From positions 3,869,501-3,933,500 of the forward strand of contig NZ_JAHSTX010000001.1 in the NCBI RefSeq assembly GCF_019145375.1: a stretch of 64,000 nucleotides of DNA, read 5' to 3'. Positions 38,604 through 45,976 of this stretch are shown here, piece by piece. This DNA comes from Pseudomonas triticicola (GTDB lineage Bacteria; Pseudomonadota; Gammaproteobacteria; Pseudomonadales; Pseudomonadaceae). Under the pieces are notes generated by a model. That model ran no database searches, was not told the DNA's origin, and saw only the letters and a list, made by a program, of their open reading frames with translations. Position numbers and translations under genes: made by a program. The first letter of the stretch is position 1. Each line of letters begins with the position of its first letter.

Positions 38604-39254
38604 TCAGGTCAGGGCGATAATCTGCTTTTCGCGCCGTTCGCCCAATAACGCAATGATCCTGGCTCTCGAGAAACAGTAATCATCGGCATCTATAAGAGCC
38701 TTGTAGCAATCAACAGCAAGGTTGCCGACTATCTGCTCAGCATTGAAGCGTCGCTCAAGCACGTTGCCCGGAACAGGCTCTTTGACGGCAAATGAAATGA
38801 CGACCATCGTAATCGTTGATTCCGCAGATACGCTGCCAAGCATGAAGCGAATCGACTTGCCCTCTTGCAGAATATTTCGCTGAAGCAACTCAAGGGCCGC
38901 ACCGTTGCTCTCCAGTTGCGAGGTCAGATTGGCAATTACCTGTTGGTTCAAAACTGCCGGCGCCCAACCTTGCAAGAGTTCTTGAGTCAACTCCAGCAGA
39001 GTAAAAGTATCGGGCGTAGTGACCGGCGCGCTGATAACCGGATCGTCGAAAAAAAAAGCACCGGTGACTTTCAAAGCCGTTTTATTGGCATCATTCCATG
39101 CCTCGTATTCAACAGCATCGGGAACTTTATGCGAGGCGACTGTTTGTGAATAAAGCAGCGCATCGAGGCTGTCGTCACTATCAGATGCCGACAGCTCTTT
39201 ACTCACCAGCACTAATGCCCCTGCGCATACGAAAACCTTCGAAATCGCGAACAT
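38604..39254 (-). CDS. Unrecognised protein C of the cob-locus insertion, exported-looking paralogue
   Basis: 216 residues from ATG 39254 (MFAISKVFVCAGALVLVSK), chosen because GGGAG lies 6 nt upstream. The hydrophobic start resembles a signal peptide. I do not recognise the family. The C-terminal 66 residues align almost without gaps with those of the two upstream genes: TITMVVISFAVKEPVPGNVL, then LIDADDYCF and IIALLGERREKQI (compare MYMDEEDYA and IVKALTEQREKAL in protein B). The preceding stretch QLESNGAALELLQRNIL matches ALKNEPQALTLFENNS of B. Base composition is visibly AT-richer than the cob genes, suggesting transfer. A terminator separates it from gene B, so it may be expressed at a lower level. 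Confidence 0.7.
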   Translation of the reverse strand: MFAISKVFVCAGALVLVSKELSASDSDDSLDALLYSQTVASHKVPDAVEYEAWNDANKTALKVTGAFFFDDPVISAPVTTPDTFTLLELTQELLQGWAPAVLNQQVIANLTSQLESNGAALELLQRNILQEGKSIRFMLGSVSAESTITMVVISFAVKEPVPGNVLERRFNAEQIVGNLAVDCYKALIDADDYCFSRARIIALLGERREKQIIALT

Positions 39255-39267
39255 TCGCATCTCCCAC

Positions 39268-39294
39268 AAAAAAACCAGAGGCTTGCGCCTCTGG
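39268..39294 (-). terminator. Strong intrinsic terminator between inserted genes B and C
   Basis: On the minus strand CCAGAGGC-GCAA-GCCTCTGG is followed by seven Ts. The stem is perfect (39275-39282 with 39287-39294). The U-tract runs straight into GTGGGAG, the ribosome site of gene C. Confidence 0.88.
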
Positions 39295-39306
39295 CATTAA
39301 TCAATT

Positions 39307-40125
39307 TCAGGCCGACTGGCCAAATTCGTAGCTGAGCGCTTTCTCACGTTGCTCAGTCAGAGCCTTGACAATCAATGGTTCTACCATTGCATAGTCTTCC
39401 TCATCCATATACATCGTGGCGCCGGCGTTATAAATCTCCACAGCAGATGTTGCCCATTCTACAAACAGTACTTTGGTAGGTTGAGCCGAAGCCAGATATT
39501 GCACAGCAGCGATTGCCAGGGTGATACCACCTTCATCATCCTGCGAAGCCGCACTCATGCAAAAGTTGCCACCTTCGGCTTTCTTCGAGTTGTTCTCGAA
39601 CAGCGTCAGGGCCTGTGGTTCATTTTTCAGTGCATCCATGGTCGCATCTGCCACAGAGGACAATACTTTAAGGGCTGCCTGGCCCTGTCCTACTGCTGCA
39701 CCAACAGCGGTATGCAGAACAGACAGGACAACATTGTCCATGGTCAGCTTTTGCGAAGTAGCGGTATATCGATTATAAGGCTGGCTGAAAGCAAACCAGC
39801 CAGCCAGTTTCATCAATCGCATAAACTCGTTATAGCGCTGTTCTTTCTGGTTGGCCGCCGGATATTTGAGCAAGGCAACCAGATCGGCATACATGTAGGT
39901 GTTTTTAACGATTCGCTTGCTGCGCTTGGACATGCTTGCATCAAAGCCTGCAATACCCGAGCCCATGATTGCAGCATTCAGTTCATCTTTATCAATCGGC
40001 AAGCTACTGCCAACACTTGCCGAACGCGAGCGCAGCACTGGCTGCGCAGCGATAAACTCATTGGTTTGTGCAATCAAACTAAACCGCTCAACAGCGGACA
40101 TTACATCTTTATTCAGCTCAGTCAT
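39307..40125 (-). CDS. Unrecognised protein B of the cob-locus insertion
   Basis: 272 residues from ATG 40125 (MTELNKDVMSAVERFSLIA), with AAGGAA 8 nt upstream. No signal peptide. The central region is helix-prone and alanine-rich (VVLSVLHTAVGAAVGQGQAA, then LKVLSSVADATMDALK). Its C-terminal 65 residues (from GITLAIAAVQYLA to REKAL) have the same length and pattern as those of proteins A and C, including the shared LF-x-W position (KVLFVEW here, TYLFW in A). The N-terminal half also resembles A around a YADL/EYRADL segment followed by a GW motif (KLAGWF here, SVGWSL in A). The family is unknown to me. It lies in an AT-rich block between the divergent cob operons. Confidence 0.75.
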   Translation of the reverse strand: MTELNKDVMSAVERFSLIAQTNEFIAAQPVLRSRSASVGSSLPIDKDELNAAIMGSGIAGFDASMSKRSKRIVKNTYMYADLVALLKYPAANQKEQRYNEFMRLMKLAGWFAFSQPYNRYTATSQKLTMDNVVLSVLHTAVGAAVGQGQAALKVLSSVADATMDALKNEPQALTLFENNSKKAEGGNFCMSAASQDDEGGITLAIAAVQYLASAQPTKVLFVEWATSAVEIYNAGATMYMDEEDYAMVEPLIVKALTEQREKALSYEFGQSA

Positions 40126-40145
40126 AAATGGATTCCTTTCATGAT

Positions 40146-40164
40146 TAAAACACCGACTTGGTGT
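40146..40164 (-). terminator. Weak hairpin with T-run between inserted genes A and B
   Basis: On the minus strand ACACC-AAGTC-GGTGT is followed by TTTAATC. The 5-bp stem is short, so only partial termination between A and B is likely. The rest of the 142-bp gap is AT-rich and featureless. Confidence 0.3.
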
Positions 40165-40267
40165 GGAAAATAAACTAACCACAGCGCCGGAGTTAATCAA
40201 ATCGAAAATCCATGCATTTAATTTCAGACCATCATACAAACCAGCAAACAAAGCTCTCCAACTAAGA

Positions 40268-40939
40268 TCAAGCGCCCTGAGCCAACTCAATTTCACGCGT
40301 GCGCATATCAAGTACTGCAGCAGCCAACTGAAGCCGATTTTCATTTATCGCGGCAGACCTGATCAAAAAGCGCCTGGAGCGGATATCAAGCTCCGAACCC
40401 GTATGCTGAATAGTCCAGAACAAATAGGTAGAGGACCACTTCGCATCAAGCAAGCGAACGTTACTGACGACAATCTCCAACTCCCTATTGAAATTGTACT
40501 GAGCAGGAGAAAAACGAAAATCGCTCCATTCCCGAGCGCTGCCTCTAAATACGTCTATGGCGTCCGAATGTGTCTCAAGCATATGGAACGCTTCCTTCAT
40601 TAGCCCGACTTTCTCTCGACTTAGTTGTTGCGACAAGGATCGCGCCCAGACGTCCAGCGCATTGCCGGTAAAGTTCTTGTCAACATGGATTACCGGAGCC
40701 TGCTCCAGGCTCCAGCCAACAGACCAAAGCACCCCAGAATAATATTCGAACCAAGCAGCTGGCTCACTGTTTCTGTTATGACGCAAATCGGCTCTGTATT
40801 CTGCCCAGCGCATACTGTCTTTGACGAATCGTTTGTCTTCCGCAGTCAACCCGGAAAAGTAGGACAACAGATTATTCCCCATCACCGTCGCACTGCCTTG
40901 GTTGGGCAGTGCTGAGATACTGTTCAAAACATCGCTCAT
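40268..40939 (-). CDS. Unrecognised protein A of the cob-locus insertion
   Basis: 223 residues from ATG 40939 (MSDVLNSISALPNQGSATV). Soluble-looking, no signal peptide; aromatic-rich middle (AAWFEYYSGVLWSVGWSL). The C-terminal 65 residues (from ELEIVVSNVRLLDA to RTREI) match proteins B and C in spacing, preceded by MLETHSDAIDVFRGSA, the counterpart of B's ALKNEPQALTLFENNS. The first gene of the three on this strand; the ribosome site is weak. Function unknown. The three may form a multi-component system, because divergent paralogues kept side by side usually act together, but nothing in the sequence identifies the activity. Confidence 0.72.
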   Translation of the reverse strand: MSDVLNSISALPNQGSATVMGNNLLSYFSGLTAEDKRFVKDSMRWAEYRADLRHNRNSEPAAWFEYYSGVLWSVGWSLEQAPVIHVDKNFTGNALDVWARSLSQQLSREKVGLMKEAFHMLETHSDAIDVFRGSAREWSDFRFSPAQYNFNRELEIVVSNVRLLDAKWSSTYLFWTIQHTGSELDIRSRRFLIRSAAINENRLQLAAAVLDMRTREIELAQGA

Positions 40940-41164
40940 TTCAATTATCCATTCGATTATTCAATTGACTAAAAAAGTACCTTCCAGATAGTCACAAGTA
41001 CTTTCAGCGGAACGCCAATTCAATACTTGCGAAGAACTCGAAAAATCACAAAAGACAATGTAAACATTCAATGTCGGCGTTCCTGAAAAAAGGACAGCAG
41101 CCAGTTATCGATTGTCGCGTTATCATGTCGCCCGCTTCGCTGGACGCAGGATCTGGAGTATGAA
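40940..41164. promoter_or_regulatory. Divergent region between inserted gene A and cobL
   Basis: 225 bp, AT-rich on the gene-A side. It holds an inverted repeat GGAACGCC (41010-41017) / GGCGTTCC (41077-41084) and a direct AAGTAC repeat (about 40975 and 40997). The cobL ribosome site GGAG is at 41155-41158. No cobalamin riboswitch hallmark was found. Confidence 0.45.
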
Positions 41165-42376
41165 ATGGGCGATTGGCTGACCGTTGTGGGTATTGGTGAA
41201 GACGGCTTCAAGGGTTTGGGCAAGAATGCCCGGCGTGCTCTGATGGGCGCTTCGCGGATCGTCGGCGGCCAGCGTCAGTTGGATTTGCTGCCGCCGTGCA
41301 TTGGCGGCGAGCGGCAATTGTGGCCGAGTCCGTTTTCCCTCGCGCCGGTACTCGAGTCGCGCGGCGAGCCGGTCTGCGTGCTGGCCAGCGGCGATCCGAT
41401 GTTCTACGGCGTCGGTGCCAGTCTGGCGCGGCAGGTGCCGAGCGCCGAGATGGCGATCATCCCCGCCCCTTCGTCCTGCGCACTGGCGGCGGCGCGCCTG
41501 GGCTGGCCGTTGCAGGAGGTGACGGTAGTGTCGCTGGTGGCGCGTCCGCTGGCGGCGCTCAATGCACACCTGTTCAGCGGCGTGCGTCTGTTGTTGCTGA
41601 GCAATGACGGCAGCAGCCCGGCCGCCGTTGCGCAATTGCTGTGCGAACGTGGTTTCGGCCCAAGTCGCATGACAGTTCTGGAGCATCTGGGCGGTGACGC
41701 CGAGCGACGTATCGAACGCAGCGCCAGTGACTGGGAAAATGCGCCGATTGCCGATCTCAATGTCGTCGCTGTCGAGTGTCTGGCCGAACCCGGTGTTACC
41801 GGCCTGTCACGCCTCGCCGGTTTACCCGATTCGGCGTTCCGTCACGACGGCCAGTTGACCAAGCGCGACGTGCGCGCCATCACGCTCGCCCGCCTGGCGC
41901 CGAAGCCCGGCGAACTGCTCTGGGATGTCGGCGCCGGCAGCGGCTCGATCGGCATCGAGTGGATGCGCGCGCACCCGAGCTGTCGTGCCATGGCGGTCGA
42001 GGCCGACGAGGGCCGTCAGCAATTGATCGAACACAACCGCGATGCGCTGGGCGTACCCGGCCTGCACCTGATTCGCGGCAAGGCGCCGCAAGCACTGGAT
42101 AACCTCGAACGGCCGGACGCTGTTTTCATCGGCGGCGGCGTCACCCGCGAGGGTGTTTTCGAAACCTGCTGGGACCGGCTCAAGCCCGGCGGCCGTCTGG
42201 TGGCCAACGCCGTGACCCTGCAAAGCGAAGTCACCCTGGTGCACTGGCGCGAACAATACGGTGGTGAGCTGACGCGCATCCATGTCGCCCAGGCGCAACC
42301 GCTCGGCGAGTTCGACACCTGGCGTCAAGCATTGCCGATCACCCTGCTGGAACTGGTCAAACCCCTCGATGCGTGA
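41165..42376 (+). CDS. cobL: Precorrin-6Y C5,15-methyltransferase (decarboxylating), CbiET type
   Basis: Bifunctional enzyme that methylates C5 and C15 and decarboxylates the C12 acetate. 403 residues. The N-terminal CbiE domain (about 1-200) has [36 protein letters not shown] and [18 protein letters not shown]. The C-terminal CbiT domain (about 235-400) has the Rossmann SAM loop [19 protein letters not shown] and [13 protein letters not shown] 41165 has GGAG 6 nt upstream. First gene of the rightward cob operon; its 3' end overlaps cbiD by 8 nt. Confidence 0.95.
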   Translation: MGDWLTVVGIGEDGFKGLGKNARRALMGASRIVGGQRQLDLLPPCIGGERQLWPSPFSLAPVLESRGEPVCVLASGDPMFYGVGASLARQVPSAEMAIIPAPSSCALAAARLGWPLQEVTVVSLVARPLAALNAHLFSGVRLLLLSNDGSSPAAVAQLLCERGFGPSRMTVLEHLGGDAERRIERSASDWENAPIADLNVVAVECLAEPGVTGLSRLAGLPDSAFRHDGQLTKRDVRAITLARLAPKPGELLWDVGAGSGSIGIEWMRAHPSCRAMAVEADEGRQQLIEHNRDALGVPGLHLIRGKAPQALDNLERPDAVFIGGGVTREGVFETCWDRLKPGGRLVANAVTLQSEVTLVHWREQYGGELTRIHVAQAQPLGEFDTWRQALPITLLELVKPLDA

Positions 42377-43466
42377 CGAAACCGCCGAACAACCCGCGCC
42401 CCTGCGCAGCGGCCTCACCACCGGCAGCTGCGCCACCGCCACCAGCCTCGCCGCCGCGCGCCTCTTGCTCACCGACATCGCTGCCGACGCGGTGCACATC
42501 ACTTTGCCCAAAGGCAAACAGGTGCAGATGCGCCTGGAGTTCTGCCGCCTGAGCGAGGACGGCGCCGAAGCCGGGACGATCAAGGATGCCGGCGATGACC
42601 CTGACGTCACCCACGGCGCCCTGCTCTATTCACAGGTGCGACTGTCCGCCGAACCGGGAATTCGCTTCAACGCCGGTGTCGGCGTCGGCACGGTAACCCG
42701 ACCCGGTCTGGTATTGGCCGTCGGCGAGCCGGCGATCAACCCGGTGCCGCGCAAGATGATCAGCGATCACCTGACCTTGCTCGCCGCCGAAACCGGCTAC
42801 GGCGGCGGCTTCGAAGTCACAGTCAATGTCGAGGGTGGCGCAGAACTGGCGCTGAAAACCATGAATCCACGGCTGGGCATTCTTGGCGGCCTGTCGATCC
42901 TCGGTACCAGCGGCATCGTCCGACCGTTTTCCTGCGCTGCTTACATCGCCTCGATCCATCAGGGCATCGACGTAGCGAAAACCAACGGCTATCTGCACAT
43001 CGCCGCGTGCACCGGCAACGCCAGCGAAGACACCATGCGCCGGGTCTACAACCTGCCGGAAATCGCCCTGATCGAAATGGGTGATTTCGTCGGTGCGGTG
43101 CTCAAGCATCTGCGCAAAGTACCTGTGGATAAACTCAGCCTCTGCGGCGGCTTCGGCAAGATCAGCAAACTCGCCGCCGGGCATATGGATCTGCATTCGC
43201 GGCATTCGAGCATCGATTTGCCGCAATTGGCCGAATGGGCCGCGGCGATTGGCGCGGACCCGGCGTTGCAGCAAGGCATTCGCGAAGCCAATACCAGCCA
43301 ACAAGCCTTGGCCATGGCCAGCGCGGCGGGCATTGCTTTGGGAGATGAGGTTTGTCGCCATGCGCTGAATTTCGCTCGCAGCGTAGTGCCGGCGCAGGTC
43401 CAGGTCGAGGTGTTTGCCATTGATCGTCAGGGCGGGATTGTCGGGCACGCCGGAGGTTTTGCATGA
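42369..43466 (+). CDS. cbiD: Cobalt-precorrin-5B C1-methyltransferase CbiD
   Basis: Methylates C1 of the corrin precursor; normally discussed with the anaerobic route but widespread in pseudomonads. 365 residues from ATG 42369 ([20 protein letters not shown]). Signatures: [53 protein letters not shown], and [19 protein letters not shown]. Overlaps cobL at its start and cobK at its stop (ATGA), so the three genes are translationally coupled. Confidence 0.95.
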   Translation: MRDETAEQPAPLRSGLTTGSCATATSLAAARLLLTDIAADAVHITLPKGKQVQMRLEFCRLSEDGAEAGTIKDAGDDPDVTHGALLYSQVRLSAEPGIRFNAGVGVGTVTRPGLVLAVGEPAINPVPRKMISDHLTLLAAETGYGGGFEVTVNVEGGAELALKTMNPRLGILGGLSILGTSGIVRPFSCAAYIASIHQGIDVAKTNGYLHIAACTGNASEDTMRRVYNLPEIALIEMGDFVGAVLKHLRKVPVDKLSLCGGFGKISKLAAGHMDLHSRHSSIDLPQLAEWAAAIGADPALQQGIREANTSQQALAMASAAGIALGDEVCRHALNFARSVVPAQVQVEVFAIDRQGGIVGHAGGFA

Positions 43467-44179
43467 AACGGATCCTGTTGCTCGGCGGCGTCACTGAAGC
43501 GCTGGGGATTGCCCGCACGCTCGGCCCGCAACATATCTACAGCCTAGCCGGCGTTGGCCGGGTGCCGAGCGATTTGCGCTGCCAGGTTCGGGTCGGCGGC
43601 TATGGCGGCGCCGAGGGTCTGGCGCAGTTCATCGCCGATGAAGGCATCGATCTGCTGCTCGACGCTACACACCCGTACGCCGCACAAATCAGCGCCAACG
43701 CCGCCCGCGCGGCACAGCTTGCCGGCATTCCCTGCTGGGCCTTGCGCCGCCCCGCCTGGCAGCCGCAAGCAGGCGATGACTGGCGCGAGGTCAGTGACTG
43801 GGCCGAACTGATCACAGCGCTGCAACCGTTCCACCGCCCGCTGTTCACCCTCGGCCGCGAACCACTGCAACACCTCGACGAAATCCCCGCCCACCAGTTC
43901 TGGACCCTGCGCGCCCTCGACGTTTACCCCGGCAACGCGCGCTGCGAAGTGATCGGCGCACGCGGCCCGTTTCTGCTGGAAGACGAGCGAGCGCTATTCG
44001 AGCGCCGACAGATCGATGTATTGATCAGCAAGAACAGCGGCAGCACCGCCACCGAGCCGAAGCTCGAAGTGGCGCGCGAGCGCGGCGTGCCGGTGCTGGT
44101 GTTGAAGCGCCCGGGGTTGCCGGGGGTTGATCGGGAGTTTGAATCAGTCGCTGAAGTCCTCGCTGCCCTTTCCCACTGA
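43463..44179 (+). CDS. cobK: Precorrin-6A reductase
   Basis: NADPH-dependent reduction of precorrin-6A. 238 residues. CobK/CbiJ features: the N-terminal [40 protein letters not shown], the central [32 protein letters not shown], and [20 protein letters not shown] near the C-terminus. Start overlaps the cbiD stop. Last gene of the operon; REP palindromes begin 15 bp after its stop. Confidence 0.94.
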   Translation: MKRILLLGGVTEALGIARTLGPQHIYSLAGVGRVPSDLRCQVRVGGYGGAEGLAQFIADEGIDLLLDATHPYAAQISANAARAAQLAGIPCWALRRPAWQPQAGDDWREVSDWAELITALQPFHRPLFTLGREPLQHLDEIPAHQFWTLRALDVYPGNARCEVIGARGPFLLEDERALFERRQIDVLISKNSGSTATEPKLEVARERGVPVLVLKRPGLPGVDREFESVAEVLAALSH

Positions 44180-44194
44180 ATCGGCACGGCCCTT

Positions 44195-44354
44195 TGTGGG
44201 AGCGAGCCTGCTCGCGAAGACGTCAGCACCAGTAGCCTTCCATTGTCTGACACAGCGCTTTCGCGAGCAGGCTCGCTCCCACAGGAATGGTGGATGCAGC
44301 TGGTATCTGTGCACATCCACAAAATTTGTGGGAGCGGGCTTGCCCGCGAAGGCG
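44195..44354. repeat. Three REP palindromes after cobK
   Basis: Copy 1 (44195-44220) TGTGGGAGCGAGCCTGCTCG and an inverted copy 2 (44259-44283) make a REPIN with a 38-bp spacer. Copy 3 (44327-44354) is a variant with GGGCTTGCCCGCGAAGG, indicating a second REP subfamily. The remaining gap to 44497 shows no gene. Confidence 0.88.
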
Positions 44355-44497
44355 TCCGGTCTGGCACTGCCAATCCAAGTGGCTACACTCTTTTCAACAG
44401 CGCACTGCGACACCAAACCGCACTACGCTTTTTTACTTATCGGCCCTGATCAGGCTAAATGGGCCGCGCCTGATCGCCCACCCAACGGACCTGTCCC

Positions 44498-44896
44498 ATG
44501 AACCGACGCCGGTTAGCATTTGCCTGGATCGCCTGCCTTGCAGTGCTGTTCAACATGCTCGCCATGCCGCTGAGCGGGGCGATGGCGCAGGCGGCCAGTT
44601 CACCGGCCGAGCAGATACTGTGGAGCAGTTTCTGCACCGGCAGCGGCATGAAGATGGTGGCGATCGATATCGGTGCCACGGATCAGAAGGCCGCGCAAAA
44701 CGACAGCCATTCGAACATGCAGCACTGCTGGTGTTGCTCAGGTGGGACGCCATTGCTGGCGCTGCCGGGGCATTCGCCGCAGCTGTATTTCGCGCAATTT
44801 GAAAGCAACCGCAGCGTTGCGCCCGTCTCCCTGCAAGCCCCGACGCCGCGCCAGCAATGGCCGAGTCTCAATCCCCGTGCTTCCCCTCTGGTCTGA
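44498..44896 (+). CDS. DUF2946 family protein (first of two)
   Basis: 132 residues with a signal-like hydrophobic N-terminus (LAFAWIACLAVLFNMLAMP). The short DUF2946 pattern includes a conserved Cys cluster, SFCTGSGMK and SNMQHCWCCSGG, plausible for copper binding or disulphides. DUF2946 genes cluster with copper uptake functions in Pseudomonas; no biochemical role is established. Followed by the PCuAC gene 48 bp downstream. No clear Shine-Dalgarno precedes the ATG, so the start is moderately supported. Confidence 0.8.
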   Translation: MNRRRLAFAWIACLAVLFNMLAMPLSGAMAQAASSPAEQILWSSFCTGSGMKMVAIDIGATDQKAAQNDSHSNMQHCWCCSGGTPLLALPGHSPQLYFAQFESNRSVAPVSLQAPTPRQQWPSLNPRASPLV

Positions 44897-44944
44897 TTTG
44901 TTCGCGCCACAAATCCGCGTTTCAAATCGTTCTGGAGAACTGCC

Positions 44945-45424
44945 ATGTTGAAGAAACTCTTCGTCCTCGCTGCGCTGTTGTTGCCGGCGTGCTTCGCCCA
45001 TGCCCATGAATACAAGGCGGGTGCGCTGGAAATCGCCCACCCGTGGTCGCAGGAACTGCCGCCGAATGCGCCGACCGTCGCCGCCTACTTCATCATCCAC
45101 AACACCGGTAAAAGCGCCGATCGCCTGCTCAGCGTCGACTCGCCCATCGCTGCACAAGCGCAGTTGCACGAGCACGTGATGCAGGGCGATCTGATGAAGA
45201 TGCAGCAAGTACCGAGCGTGGAGATCCCCGCCGGCGGCACCGTGACCTTCGCGCCGATGGCTTACCACGTGATGCTGCTCAACCCGAGCGATCGCAGCCT
45301 GCTCAGCGACGGCAAGCGTTTCCCGATGATCCTGCATTTCGAAAAGGCCGGTGACGTCAGCGTTGAAGTTGCCGTGCAGAAGAAAGCGCCGGAATCCGCC
45401 CAGGGCCACGTGCACGCTCAGTAA
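44945..45424 (+). CDS. Periplasmic copper chaperone PCu(A)C
   Basis: 159 residues with a clear signal peptide (MLKKLFVLAALLLPACFAHA). The mature protein has the PCuAC copper site pattern: H and M in LHEHVMQGDLMKMQQ and a second set in PMAYHVMLL. A His-rich C-terminus (GHVHAQ) adds potential metal ligands. PCuAC proteins capture Cu(I) in the periplasm and pass it to targets such as cytochrome oxidase. GGAGA lies upstream of ATG 44945. Sits between two DUF2946 genes and upstream of the OprC receptor, consistent with a copper-acquisition operon. Confidence 0.93.
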   Translation: MLKKLFVLAALLLPACFAHAHEYKAGALEIAHPWSQELPPNAPTVAAYFIIHNTGKSADRLLSVDSPIAAQAQLHEHVMQGDLMKMQQVPSVEIPAGGTVTFAPMAYHVMLLNPSDRSLLSDGKRFPMILHFEKAGDVSVEVAVQKKAPESAQGHVHAQ

Positions 45425-45445
45425 CCGTTTCGGCTGACTTCGCCC

Positions 45446-45892
45446 ATGCGTCCGTTGCGCGCCAGGCCCGTCCCGCATCACCGTCAGACTCAAACGCTGA
45501 CGCGTGGCAGCTGGATCGCCCTGTTCGCCATGTTGATGATCTTCATCGGTCCACTGATTTCTCAGTCGATGCCGATGGATCAACACGCCTCGACGTCGAT
45601 GCCAATGAGCATGGACATGTCGATGGACATGCCCGGCATGGATCACAGCGGCCATGCAGCCCAGCCTGCGGCCGAGCATTGCCCGCCGCAATCTTTGCAT
45701 CACGTGCTGTGGGAAAAATGCGGCTATTGCAGCCTGCTGTTCAATTGCCCGGCACTGACCGGCGGCGGCGATTTCGTCGCTTTCAACATCCCGCCACCGA
45801 ACACCTTCACCCCACCCTCGCCGCGTCTGGGCCATGCCCGCCAACCCTTCTTCCCCGGCGCCCGCACCCGCGCCCCGCCCATCGCCACGTAA
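45446..45892 (+). CDS. DUF2946 family protein with Met/His-rich metal-binding segment
   Basis: 148 residues. An N-terminal membrane or signal segment (GSWIALFAMLMIFIGPLI) is followed by an unusually methionine-rich run (SMPMSMDMSMDMPGMDHSGH), then a Cys pair in EKCGYCSLLFNCPA. MxM and MxxM patterns with His are classic Cu(I) ligands of periplasmic copper proteins. It starts 21 bp after the PCuAC gene and precedes oprC, so it very likely belongs to the same transcript. Precise role unknown. Confidence 0.82.
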   Translation: MRPLRARPVPHHRQTQTLTRGSWIALFAMLMIFIGPLISQSMPMDQHASTSMPMSMDMSMDMPGMDHSGHAAQPAAEHCPPQSLHHVLWEKCGYCSLLFNCPALTGGGDFVAFNIPPPNTFTPPSPRLGHARQPFFPGARTRAPPIAT

Positions 45893-45976
45893 ACACGCAC
45901 CTCTGATTGCACACGGTTGAGAAGACAGCTCCAGGCTGCCGGCCGTGGTGTTTACGACTGTTCGATGGAAATTGTC

